Source: a virus
Virus record (IMG/VR): IMGVR_UViG_3300009008_000107
Coordinates: 1-37,956 of that record
Direction: 5' to 3' (one strand)
Length of the DNA stretch: 37,956 nt
Shown one piece after another: positions 1-7,495 of the stretch (positions are counted from its first letter, which is position 1; every line of letters starts with the position of its first letter). The position numbers were made by a program, and so were the translations under genes. The notes under the pieces are model-generated. The model was given only the letters and a program-made list of their open reading frames with translations. It did not search any database and was not told the origin of the DNA.

Positions 1-315
1 GTTACCTTAACCCATACAGAAGCTGTTAAGCTAACTGCTTCGTCAGGTTCTTATACTTTAACAGGTTCAGATACAACCCTTACCCATTTACAGATATTTG
101 ACTTAGAAGCTGAATCAGGTGCTTTTACAGTTCAAGGATCTGATATTAGTTTAACTCACGCAATAGGTGGGGAATATACCTTAGCGTTAGATACAGGTAC
201 TTATGCTATAACAGGTGGTACTACCAACTTAAACACAACAGCACAAGACGATACCAATACTTTAATATTAAAAGAACTTAGATACTTCCGTAGTTGGCTA
301 ATGGCTATGGGGTAA
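1..315 (+). CDS. C-terminal part of a repeat-containing fibre-like virion protein (5' end outside window)
   Basis: The frame is open from base 1 to a TAA at 313-315, giving 104 residues with no start in the window, so the gene is cut by the window edge. The visible part holds three tandem repeats of about 24 residues. Each begins LTH and ends in a beta-hairpin-like segment: GSYTLTGSDTT, GAFTVQGSDIS and GTYAITGGTT. A short charged tail (KELRYFRSWLMAMG) follows. Such Thr/Gly/Ser-rich beta repeats are typical of phage fibre or other surface proteins. The position just before two small membrane proteins and the terminase genes matches the tail-fibre slot (gene 17) of T7. The function is inferred from repeats and position; no catalytic motif is visible. 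Confidence 0.6.
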   Translation, partial: VTLTHTEAVKLTASSGSYTLTGSDTTLTHLQIFDLEAESGAFTVQGSDISLTHAIGGEYTLALDTGTYAITGGTTNLNTTAQDDTNTLILKELRYFRSWLMAMG

Positions 316-334
316 GGGGGGAGAGAAAAAGGAA

Positions 335-565
335 ATGGATCTAACTGTCTTTGCAAACACAATCATTGTAGCTTTACTAACCATTATAGTCTTTATGTTT
401 AAAAACTTAACTTCTAAATTAGAAGAGCATATTAAGGATTATAATAACTTTAGGGCAGGGGTTGCCTCAACCTATATCACTAAGCAAGAGATATCAGAGC
501 GTATAGATCGTTTATGTGCTAAGATGGATAGGTTGTTTGATACAATCCTAAATATGGAAAAGTAA
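335..565 (+). CDS. Small membrane protein with cytoplasmic helix (holin/spanin-like candidate)
   Basis: This 76-residue protein has one clear hydrophobic segment at about residues 6-23 (NTIIVALLTIIVFMF). A charged, probably coiled-coil helix with many Lys, Glu, Asp and Arg residues follows. The ATG is preceded by a purine-rich GAGAGAAAAAGGAA ribosome site. The gene is separated by only 5 bases from the next small membrane gene. In T7 the genes between tail fibre and small terminase encode lysis proteins (holin 17.5), so a lysis role is a reasonable guess from position and topology. No family was recognised from residues, so this remains a candidate only. Confidence 0.6.
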   Translation: MDLTVFANTIIVALLTIIVFMFKNLTSKLEEHIKDYNNFRAGVASTYITKQEISERIDRLCAKMDRLFDTILNMEK

Positions 566-570
566 GAGAT

Positions 571-999
571 ATGATATCTTCTCAACTAATAACTATGCTT
601 GGATCTGGAGTCTTAGGCGCTGTACTAAAATTATGGACTCAACATCAAGCTGACAAAGCTGAAAACCAGAAGCTTTTGATAGAGGGGTTACAGGCTAAAC
701 ATGATATAGTCCACCAAGTGAGAGAGTTTAATACTCCACAGGCAAACTATATGAGGAAGTTCTTAGTCTTCTGTATCCTTGGTATGGCTGTGTTCATACT
801 GGTGTATCCTCCTATCTTTGGTGAACATACTGTAATCCCAGTAGAGACCACAAAGGGGTTTAAGTTCTTGTTCTTTGATTTTACAAAGCAAGCAACTGAA
901 TGGGTACAACTGACCGGAGTTGTAAACCCACCTTGGCTAAGTGAATGTATCATGGCTATCTTTGGTTTCTATCTTGGATCAAATGGAGTGAAGAGATGA
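571..999 (+). CDS. Membrane protein, probable holin
   Basis: The protein has 142 residues. It has an amphipathic N-terminus (SSQLITMLGSGVLGAVLKLW), a charged helix at about 25-60, a hydrophobic segment at about 64-83 (FLVFCILGMAVFILVYP) and a final short hydrophobic segment ending FYLGSNGVKR. This topology and the ending resemble phage/gene-transfer-agent holins with two or three membrane segments. Its stop overlaps the start of the small terminase gene (ATGA at 996-999), which suggests translational coupling. The position directly before terminase matches the T7 holin-terminase order. The lysis role is inferred; no experimental homologue is identified by eye. Confidence 0.6.
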   Translation: MISSQLITMLGSGVLGAVLKLWTQHQADKAENQKLLIEGLQAKHDIVHQVREFNTPQANYMRKFLVFCILGMAVFILVYPPIFGEHTVIPVETTKGFKFLFFDFTKQATEWVQLTGVVNPPWLSECIMAIFGFYLGSNGVKR

Positions 1000-1526
1000 A
1001 GAAACTACCTTATAATAAGAAGGTATTTAAGAAGGGAAAGAAGTCTTTTATAGTATCTACCTTATTCTTTGATACACCACAGGTTAGGCAATATGGAGTA
1101 GATGAAAGGGCTTGTTTTAGTTTATATGAAGATGAAGATGTAACAGTTGATGGTAAGACTTACTATAGTTTAAGAAAGATATTCCTAAGCTGTTCTGATC
1201 CAACTGAGTATGTATTTGCTTCTACCTATCTATACAGTTGGGATCACTGGCTGAAGATGTTAGAAAATAAAATTGTATCTATTGAAGTAGAGAAATGGAG
1301 AGAAGAGTTACAGGTTAAGATTAGAGCTGAGGCAGTAGCTAAGTGCCTAGAAGCTTCAGAGGGTGGTAACTTCAATGCTGCTAAGTGGGTTGCAACTAAG
1401 GGTTGGGAAAATAAAAGAGGACGACCTACTAGGGCAGAAAAGGAAGGTAAACTTAACCAAGACAAGAGATTATCTAATCAAGTTAAAGAAGACATGGAAA
1501 GGTTAGGTATGGCGGTGGTTAAATAG
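996..1526 (+). CDS. terS: Terminase small subunit (DNA maturase A-like)
   Basis: The chosen start is the ATG at 996, which overlaps the previous stop (ATGA) and has AGTGAAGAG upstream. A longer reading from 945 would run far into the holin-like gene and has no ribosome site. The product is 176 residues. The C-terminal half contains an Ala-rich helix followed by AAKWVATKGWENKRGRPTRA, the segment I associate with small terminase subunits of podophages (AAK.L...GW...GRPs). It is followed by a basic, helical tail. Small terminase subunits recognise phage DNA and deliver the large subunit for packaging. The large subunit gene starts 4 bases downstream, as expected. Confidence 0.8.
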   Translation: MKKLPYNKKVFKKGKKSFIVSTLFFDTPQVRQYGVDERACFSLYEDEDVTVDGKTYYSLRKIFLSCSDPTEYVFASTYLYSWDHWLKMLENKIVSIEVEKWREELQVKIRAEAVAKCLEASEGGNFNAAKWVATKGWENKRGRPTRAEKEGKLNQDKRLSNQVKEDMERLGMAVVK

Positions 1527-1529
1527 TAT

Positions 1530-3065
1530 ATGGCTTCCCTAAAAGAAATTAGAGAAATAGCTGAGGGAGACCTTTTATCTTTCATTCGGCTAGTAGCCCC
1601 TCACAGGGTCTTAGGGGCTGTTCATGAGGAGTTAGTAAATTGGTGGTGTAGGAGTGAGGCAAGAGATTATCAACTTGTGTTGCTACCCAGAGCGCACCAG
1701 AAGTCTAGCCTTATAGCTTATAGGGTAGCTTGGGAGATAACCAAGAACCCTGCTATAACTATTTTATATGTATCAAGTACAGCAGGACTAGCAGAGAAAC
1801 AGCTTAAATCTATTAAAGATATTATCACATCTACTACCTATAGGCGTTATTGGCCTGAGATGGTTGAGAAGAATGAAGGTAAGAGAGAGAAGTGGACTCA
1901 TACAGAGATAGCAGTAGATCACCCCTTACGAAAAGAAGAGGGTGTCCGAGATGCTACAGTATTTACAGGTGGACTAACAACATCTCTTACAGGTTTTCAT
2001 TGTGACATAGCTGTACTAGATGATGTTGTAGTTCAAGAGAACGCATATACAGCAGAAGGTAGAGATCGAGTAAAAACACAATACTCTCTTCTTGCATCCA
2101 TCGAGAATCCAGAAGCTAAGGAATGGATTGTCGGCACTCGGTATCACCCGAAGGATCTCTACCAAGATATTATGGAAATGGAAGAAGAGATATATGATGA
2201 GGAAAATGATGAAATTGTTGGAACCAATTCAGTTTATGAAACATTTGAAAGGAAAGTTGAAGACAGGGGTGATGGTACTGGGGAGTTTCTTTGGCCTAGG
2301 CAGAGGCGAGCGGATGGTAAATGGTTTGGTTTCTCTCCCCCTATCCTTGCTAAGAAAAGGGGCCAGTATCTTGACAGGACACAGTACAGGGCGCAGTATT
2401 ACAACGATCCTAACGATCCTGATTCTTGTACTATTTCTAGTGATGTCTTTCAATACTATGACAGAAGATTCCTCCAGCAAACCGGAGGCTACTGGTACTA
2501 TAAGCAAAGTAGATTAAATGTTTATGCAGGTATTGACTTTGCTTTCAGTTTAAAGAAAGGAGCTGACTATACAGCTTTAGTAGTTATAGGTGTAGATCAA
2601 GACAATAACATATTTGTTCTTGATATAGACAGATTTAAGACCGATAAGATTCAAGCCTACTTTGATAAGATCCTCCATCTTAATATGAAATGGAACTTCA
2701 AGAAGCTCAGGGCTGAGGTAACTGTAGCTCAGAAGATGATTGTTAATGAGTTAAAGGAACGGATCAGACAGCACGGGTTAATGCTTTCTATAGATGAGCA
2801 TAGACCTACTAGGAGCCAAGGTAGTAAAGAAGAGCGGATGGCAGCTATACTAGAACCTAGATATGATAACTTGCAGATGTGGCACTACAGGGGTGGTAAT
2901 TGTCAAACCTTAGAAGAAGAACTTGTAATGTCTCATCCACCACATGATGATGTTAAAGATTGTTTAGCCTCTGTGATGGAGATAGCTATTAAACCAAGCT
3001 ATAGGCAAAAAAGAGACAGGGAAAAGAAAATTCTAACCCATGCAAGATTTGGAGGAGTATATTAA
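1530..3065 (+). CDS. terL: Terminase large subunit (DNA packaging ATPase/nuclease, T7 gp19-like)
   Basis: At 511 residues the protein is slightly shorter than T7 gp19. The ATPase domain has an atypical Walker A, LLPRAHQKSSL (51-61), as is usual for T7-type terminases. Walker B is IAVLDD (160-165), and a coupling motif IVGTRYHP lies near 200. The RNase H-like nuclease domain has its first acid in YAGIDFAFS (D336), a second strand FVLDIDRF (D365/D367) and a late acidic motif HPPHDDVKD. The enzyme translocates DNA into the prohead through the portal and cuts concatemers. The next gene, the portal, begins immediately after its stop codon. Confidence 0.95.
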   Translation: MASLKEIREIAEGDLLSFIRLVAPHRVLGAVHEELVNWWCRSEARDYQLVLLPRAHQKSSLIAYRVAWEITKNPAITILYVSSTAGLAEKQLKSIKDIITSTTYRRYWPEMVEKNEGKREKWTHTEIAVDHPLRKEEGVRDATVFTGGLTTSLTGFHCDIAVLDDVVVQENAYTAEGRDRVKTQYSLLASIENPEAKEWIVGTRYHPKDLYQDIMEMEEEIYDEENDEIVGTNSVYETFERKVEDRGDGTGEFLWPRQRRADGKWFGFSPPILAKKRGQYLDRTQYRAQYYNDPNDPDSCTISSDVFQYYDRRFLQQTGGYWYYKQSRLNVYAGIDFAFSLKKGADYTALVVIGVDQDNNIFVLDIDRFKTDKIQAYFDKILHLNMKWNFKKLRAEVTVAQKMIVNELKERIRQHGLMLSIDEHRPTRSQGSKEERMAAILEPRYDNLQMWHYRGGNCQTLEEELVMSHPPHDDVKDCLASVMEIAIKPSYRQKRDREKKILTHARFGGVY

Positions 3066-4835
3066 ATGGGAACCAAAGCTATAGAAGTTCAAAACCTAAT
3101 CAATAAGGATAGTTTAGCAGATAATATCTCTAACCTCTATCAGTCTTGGTCTAATTCAAGGCAAGAAAAGATAGGGGAAATTAAAGAACTCCGTAACTAT
3201 CTATTTGCTACTGATACAACCACCACCTCTAACAGTAGTTTGCCGTGGAAGAATAAAACTACACTTCCAAAACTTACTCAGATTAGGGATATCATTCATG
3301 CAAACTATATGAATGCTTTGTTTCCAAATGACAGGTGGTTGAAATGGGAAGGGTATAGTAGGGATGCAGTTGATAAGGATAAGAGACAGGCTATTGTTGC
3401 CTACATGGATAATAAACTCCGTGAGGGTAATTTTATTAATATAGTCTCTAATCTACTTTATGACTATATTGATTATGGTAATGTCTTTGCAGATGTAGAG
3501 TTTATAAAAGAATATAACACTTGTTCTGAAACTGGAGAGAAGACAGCAGGTTTTATTGGCCCTAAAGCAAAACGAATCTCTATCTATGACCATGTATTCA
3601 ACCCTTTATCTACCTCTTATGAAGATTCACCAAAGGTTACAAGGTACATTAAAACCCTTGGTGATTTAGAAGTAGAGATAGAAAAGAACCCTGAACTAGC
3701 TAAGATCAATAAAGATATTGTAGCTAAGTTAAGAAATAACAGACAAGCTCTCAAAGCCTATTCAACCAATGATGTTGACAAAGCTTTAGGGTTTCAGGTA
3801 GATGGGTTTGGTAATCTCTCTAGCTACTATGAGTCAGGGTATGTAGAGATATTACAGTTTGAAGGTAACATCTATGATGAAGATACTGGTAGCTTCTTAG
3901 AGAACAGGGATATATACATAGTAGATAGAGCTTATGTAATCTATAACGAGCAGATTAAATCATGGAATGGTAGATCAAATAAAGTCCATGGTGGGTGGAG
4001 AAAGAGACCTGATAATCTGTATGCTATGGGGCCACTTGATAATCTTGTAGGTATGCAGTATAGGATAGATCACCTTGAGAACCTTAAAGCTGATGCTATG
4101 GATCTAGCAGTCCATCCTCCTCTTGCAGTTCATAATATAGATGAGGACTTTGAATGGGGGCCGGGATCTGTTATTTATGTAGGAGATGAAGGTAACATCA
4201 CAGAGTTAGGTAAGTCCCTGCAAGGTGTAATAGCTGCTAACAATGAGATCCAGAGTCTTGAGTATAAGATGGAAGAGATGGCAGGTGCGCCTAGACAAGC
4301 AGCAGGTATCCGTACCCCTGGAGAGAAGACAGCTTTTGAGGTACAGAGCTTAGAGAATGCAGCAGGTAGAATCTTCCAACATAAAGTAAATCAGTTTGAA
4401 AGAGAGATCATTGAACCTCTTTTAAATAATATGTTAGAAGTAGCTAGGAGGAATATGGATACTAATGATATCATCAGAGTTCTTGATGATGATATAGGTG
4501 TTACATCTTTCATTGAGATTACAAAAGAAGATATTACAGCTAAGGGAAAACTTAGACCAATAGGTTCAAGGCACTTCTCTGCTAACGCACAACTGATGCA
4601 GAATATGACTCAGTTAGCTTCTACTGGTTTATTTCAGCAACCTGCTTTTGTAGCCCACTTCTCTTTTAAGAATATGGCTAGGCTAGTAGAAAACCTCTTG
4701 ACAGGGATAGAGAAATATGATATAGTATCAGATAATGCTCTGGTGTATGAACAAGCTGAAACCCAGAAGATTATGCAGGAAGCATCAGAGCAAGTTCAAC
4801 TTGAACAGATGGAGGAAGCTGAAATTGAGGAGTGA
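3066..4835 (+). CDS. Portal protein (head-tail connector)
   Basis: This 589-residue protein starts at the base after the terminase stop, with GGAGG upstream inside the terminase gene. The N-terminal part reads SLPWKNKTTLPKLTQIRD and then HANYMNALFPNDRWLKW, a pattern I associate with portals of marine podophages. It is followed by long helical and beta segments. A conserved GIRTPGEKTAFEVQSLE motif lies around residue 418, and the C-terminus is an acidic Gln/Glu-rich coil. The portal forms the dodecameric ring at the capsid vertex that terminase docks on and DNA passes through. Length and place between terminase and scaffold fit. The call relies on position and sequence style, as portals have no catalytic motif. 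Confidence 0.88.
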   Translation: MGTKAIEVQNLINKDSLADNISNLYQSWSNSRQEKIGEIKELRNYLFATDTTTTSNSSLPWKNKTTLPKLTQIRDIIHANYMNALFPNDRWLKWEGYSRDAVDKDKRQAIVAYMDNKLREGNFINIVSNLLYDYIDYGNVFADVEFIKEYNTCSETGEKTAGFIGPKAKRISIYDHVFNPLSTSYEDSPKVTRYIKTLGDLEVEIEKNPELAKINKDIVAKLRNNRQALKAYSTNDVDKALGFQVDGFGNLSSYYESGYVEILQFEGNIYDEDTGSFLENRDIYIVDRAYVIYNEQIKSWNGRSNKVHGGWRKRPDNLYAMGPLDNLVGMQYRIDHLENLKADAMDLAVHPPLAVHNIDEDFEWGPGSVIYVGDEGNITELGKSLQGVIAANNEIQSLEYKMEEMAGAPRQAAGIRTPGEKTAFEVQSLENAAGRIFQHKVNQFEREIIEPLLNNMLEVARRNMDTNDIIRVLDDDIGVTSFIEITKEDITAKGKLRPIGSRHFSANAQLMQNMTQLASTGLFQQPAFVAHFSFKNMARLVENLLTGIEKYDIVSDNALVYEQAETQKIMQEASEQVQLEQMEEAEIEE

Positions 4836-5070
4836 TTGGTTCAAAGGTAATAAAGATAATAAAGTCCAGATCAAATCTGAGTATGAAGCTTCAACTTTTA
4901 TCTTTGGGGTGTTAGACCAGATCCTCAAGGATAAGATTAATAAATCAAATAAAGAGATGAGAGACCCTGATATGATCCTAAGCCCAACATGGAGCGATCA
5001 GGTTCTCCATCATCTCGCCTATCAAAGAGCCTTGACAGAGGTTCAAGAACTTTTAAGGAGTAAAACATGA
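4825..5070 (+). CDS. Small protein between portal and scaffold
   Basis: The product is of unknown function, 81 residues from a TTG start at 4825. I chose TTG because GGAGGA lies at 4811-4816 with good spacing. The upstream in-frame ATG at 4735 would overlap the portal gene by 100 bases without a ribosome site. The protein is basic and helical, with a central segment EYEASTFIFGVLDQILKD. It overlaps the portal end by 11 bases and its own stop overlaps the scaffold start (ATGA at 5067-5070), so it belongs to the head operon. A head-assembly or connector role is only inferred from this position. Confidence 0.6.
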   Translation: MRSDWFKGNKDNKVQIKSEYEASTFIFGVLDQILKDKINKSNKEMRDPDMILSPTWSDQVLHHLAYQRALTEVQELLRSKT

Positions 5071-5810
5071 GTGAAGAAGTAAAAACTTCGGAGACCCCCG
5101 ATGAGACTATCTTTGGAGACCAGACTAAAGATAGCCAAGTAGAACCACCTGCATCAAACCCACTACCAGACGAGGTAACAGGATTGATTGGTGAAGGCAA
5201 GAAATACTCTACAACTGAGGAAGCTCTTAAAGCTCTATATCATTCCCAGAACCATATCTCTACTATTGAGGATGAGAACAGGAAAATGAGGGAGCAGATT
5301 AAGGAACAAGAATCAAAGAGAGAGTTTCTTGATAAACTGAAAGCCAGTAGTAGTGAGGGCGAGGCTAATCCTAATCTTGACCCAAACTCTATTAACCAGA
5401 TGATTAATGAGAACTTATCTCAGAGAGAACAGCAGAAAAAACTCACCGACAATATGCAATCTGTTGACAACCAGATGAAGCAAATGTATGGTAGTAAGGC
5501 GCAAGAGGTACTTGTTGCAAAAGCTACTGATCTCGGTATGACAATCGACCAGATGGCTAATGTAGCAGCTAACTCACCCTCTGCTTTCTTGAATTGGTTT
5601 GAACAGGTAAAACCAACTGAGACTCCTAATCTAACATCTAACCTGAACATGGACGGTACTACCCCTCAGAGTGGGGGGGAGGTTACACCGTTCTCTTACA
5701 AATATTTTCAAAACTTAAGAAAAGAAAATCCCTCTGAGTACATGTCTGAAAAGGTTCAGATACAGATGCACAATAAAATGCAGGAACTTGGAGAGGGTTT
5801 CTGGAGGTAA
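5067..5810 (+). CDS. Scaffolding (capsid assembly) protein, T7 gp9-like
   Basis: The product is 247 residues, acidic and hydrophilic. Its first third is disordered (MSEEVKTSETPDETIFGDQT). A KYSTTEEALKAL segment follows at about residue 46, then a long coiled-coil (HISTIEDENRKMREQIKEQE), more Gln-rich helices and a C-terminal helical segment ending QELGEGFWR. This low-complexity acidic and coiled-coil layout directly before the capsid gene is that of podophage scaffolds, which template the prohead and then leave or are recycled. The short basic C-terminal helix could be the capsid-contacting part. The capsid gene follows after 6 bases. Confidence 0.85.
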   Translation: MSEEVKTSETPDETIFGDQTKDSQVEPPASNPLPDEVTGLIGEGKKYSTTEEALKALYHSQNHISTIEDENRKMREQIKEQESKREFLDKLKASSSEGEANPNLDPNSINQMINENLSQREQQKKLTDNMQSVDNQMKQMYGSKAQEVLVAKATDLGMTIDQMANVAANSPSAFLNWFEQVKPTETPNLTSNLNMDGTTPQSGGEVTPFSYKYFQNLRKENPSEYMSEKVQIQMHNKMQELGEGFWR

Positions 5811-5816
5811 TATATT

Positions 5817-6803
5817 ATGGCTGGTATGACTACTACCCAGACTTCAACTCATCTCACCAGAGCTAATCTCTGGTCACAGCAGTTAAAAGATGTACTTGAA
5901 GATGAACTGATGGCAACTAAATATGTGGATTGGATGTCTGAGTTCCCTGACGGAACGACATTCAATGTCCCCACTATCAACCCTGCTGGTACTCCTGATG
6001 ATTATACTGAGGATCAGGCAGTAACCTATAATCAGCTTGGTACTGATAACTTTACTTTTGCTATTAACAAATACAAAAGTTCAGCTCATTACTTGACTCG
6101 GAAGGCTCTTCAGGATTCCTTCTATGGTAATAAACTTCTTGCAAGTTTTGTACCTAAAGAGAGTCGGGCTATCATGGAAGTTGTAGAGGCAGATGTACTT
6201 GCTACTCCTCTTCCATCTGTAACTGGTGGTCAGACTGTTGACGATCAGAACGCAGTTAATGGCGTAGATCACCGCTTTGTAGCTGGTGGCTCTGCTGCTA
6301 TCATGGCTCTGGCTGACTTTGCTTATGCTAAACTTGCTCTGAAGAAAGCCAATGTACCGATGAGTAACCTTGTTGCTATCGTTGATCCTTCAGTAGCTTA
6401 CACCCTTGAGACACTTTCTAATCTTGTAAGTGTGTCAAATAACCCACAGTGGGAAGGTATCGTATCTTCTGGTATCACTACTGGTATGAGGTTTATCAAG
6501 AATGTATATGGCTTTGATGTATATGAGTCTAACTACCTTGCTACCCCTGTAGATGCTACCACTGAAACCACTGGTGGCGTTGCTACTGATATGGCAGGTT
6601 TGACTACTCCAGTTCAGAACTTGTTCTTCTCTGCTGCTTCTGGTGTAGCCCCTATCCTCGGTGCTTGGCGACAGATGCCTACCGTTGATAGCGAGTTCAA
6701 TAAAGACTATCAGCGTGAAGAGTATATCACTACCTGTCGTTACGGTGTTAAACTGTATCGGCCTGAGAACATGGTATGTGTACTCTCTGAAGGTGCTGTA
6801 TAG
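5817..6803 (+). CDS. Major capsid protein (HK97-fold, T7 gp10-like)
   Basis: The protein has 328 residues, close to the usual size of podophage capsid proteins. Its ribosome site is strong (GGAGG 10 bases before ATG). The sequence is balanced, with many Ala, Thr and Val residues. It starts with an N-terminal arm (TQTSTHLTRANLWSQQLKDV), continues through strands such as FNVPTINPAGTPDDYTEDQA, and has a C-terminal half including VAIVDPSVAYTLETLSN and DVYESNYLA. It ends with a receptor-like strand KLYRPENMVCVLSEGAV. Codon choice is cleaner and richer in C-ending codons than in neighbouring genes, as expected for the most highly expressed virion gene. Tandem stops (TAG TAA) and a hairpin terminator follow. 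Identity rests on position after scaffold plus these traits. Confidence 0.9.
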   Translation: MAGMTTTQTSTHLTRANLWSQQLKDVLEDELMATKYVDWMSEFPDGTTFNVPTINPAGTPDDYTEDQAVTYNQLGTDNFTFAINKYKSSAHYLTRKALQDSFYGNKLLASFVPKESRAIMEVVEADVLATPLPSVTGGQTVDDQNAVNGVDHRFVAGGSAAIMALADFAYAKLALKKANVPMSNLVAIVDPSVAYTLETLSNLVSVSNNPQWEGIVSSGITTGMRFIKNVYGFDVYESNYLATPVDATTETTGGVATDMAGLTTPVQNLFFSAASGVAPILGAWRQMPTVDSEFNKDYQREEYITTCRYGVKLYRPENMVCVLSEGAV

Positions 6804-6815
6804 TAAATCTTAACT

Positions 6816-6859
6816 AACTTAGGGGAGGGGTAAAACCTTCCCTTAAGTTATCTTTTATT
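6816..6859 (+). terminator. Intrinsic terminator after the capsid gene
   Basis: A 14-bp stem pairs AACTTAGGGGAGGG (6816-6829) with CCTTCCCTTAAGTT (6836-6849). It includes two G-T wobbles and a 6-base loop, and the T-rich run ATCTTTTATT follows. It lies right after the tandem stops of the major capsid gene, the same place as the T7 late terminator. It would lower expression of tail genes relative to capsid. Confidence 0.8.
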
Positions 6860-6873
6860 AGGAGTGTAACAAA

Positions 6874-7494
6874 ATGCCTGAACATAAAAACCTATCAGAT
6901 TCAGCAGATCACTGTCATACCCCTCAGGGCTTTTCTTCTGCTTCTAATGACACAGTGTTAAGTAAGGACGGATCTGGTACTTTAGAATGGATCTCAACAC
7001 CTACAGTAGCAGAGAAAGCAAGGTGCTGTATGTACTCAGCAGATGTTTCCACAGCTACTACAGGGTTAGATGATACTTTCCAGTTAATAAATGAAGCTAC
7101 CTTAGGACCTAATACTCTTGCTTGGGTTGAGAAATTAGCCCTCCCTGTTTCTGAAATATCAACCTCACCTACTGATGGTTATATCAGGATAGATAAAACT
7201 GGTAACTTTCTCTTGACTGCAACTATCAATACTCATGCAGACGGTGGAGTTGATAATAACTATAGATTTACAGTAGGCAGGTATCTCCCTTCTACAGATA
7301 CAACTGTAGCTATGAATAATGTAGTCCTAGCTTACCATCAATCTACTGATACAAGGGTAAACAGTCAAACTCTTAATTGTGTTACTAATACTACTGAAAT
7401 AGGAGAACGATACTATCTCATGGTGGATCGGACTAGTGGAAGTGGCGAGATAGTTTTTGACCATATAAACTTTACTATGACAGAGGTATCTTAA
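6874..7494 (+). CDS. Head decoration / fibre-like protein with beta-sandwich domain
   Basis: The product is 206 residues with start ATG at 6874 and TAGGAG upstream. The N-terminus (LSDSADHCHTPQGFSSASND, then TVLSKDGSGTLEW) matches a common virion motif of the form 'H.P.G...A....V...DGSG...W' found in phage head-fibre and tail proteins. The remainder is beta-rich with a C1q/TNF-like look: YIRIDKTGNFLLTATINTH, YRFTVGRY and a final GEIVFDHINFTMTEVS strand. This suggests a trimeric jelly-roll displayed on the virion. The gene follows the capsid terminator and precedes a tailspike. A role in decorating the capsid or carrying a fibre is inferred. Confidence 0.65.
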   Translation: MPEHKNLSDSADHCHTPQGFSSASNDTVLSKDGSGTLEWISTPTVAEKARCCMYSADVSTATTGLDDTFQLINEATLGPNTLAWVEKLALPVSEISTSPTDGYIRIDKTGNFLLTATINTHADGGVDNNYRFTVGRYLPSTDTTVAMNNVVLAYHQSTDTRVNSQTLNCVTNTTEIGERYYLMVDRTSGSGEIVFDHINFTMTEVS

Positions 7495-7495
7495 T

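Noticed and set aside
945-995. Longer start for the small terminase gene
   Set aside because: It lies inside the holin-like gene with no ribosome site; ATG 996 has a good site and the usual ATGA overlap.
2092-2517. Plus-strand open frame inside the terminase gene
   Set aside because: It lies wholly within the large terminase gene in another frame, has no ribosome site and no domain.
4735-4824. ATG 4735 as start of the small gene after portal
   Set aside because: It would overlap the portal gene by 100 bases and lacks a ribosome site, while GGAGGA precedes TTG 4825.
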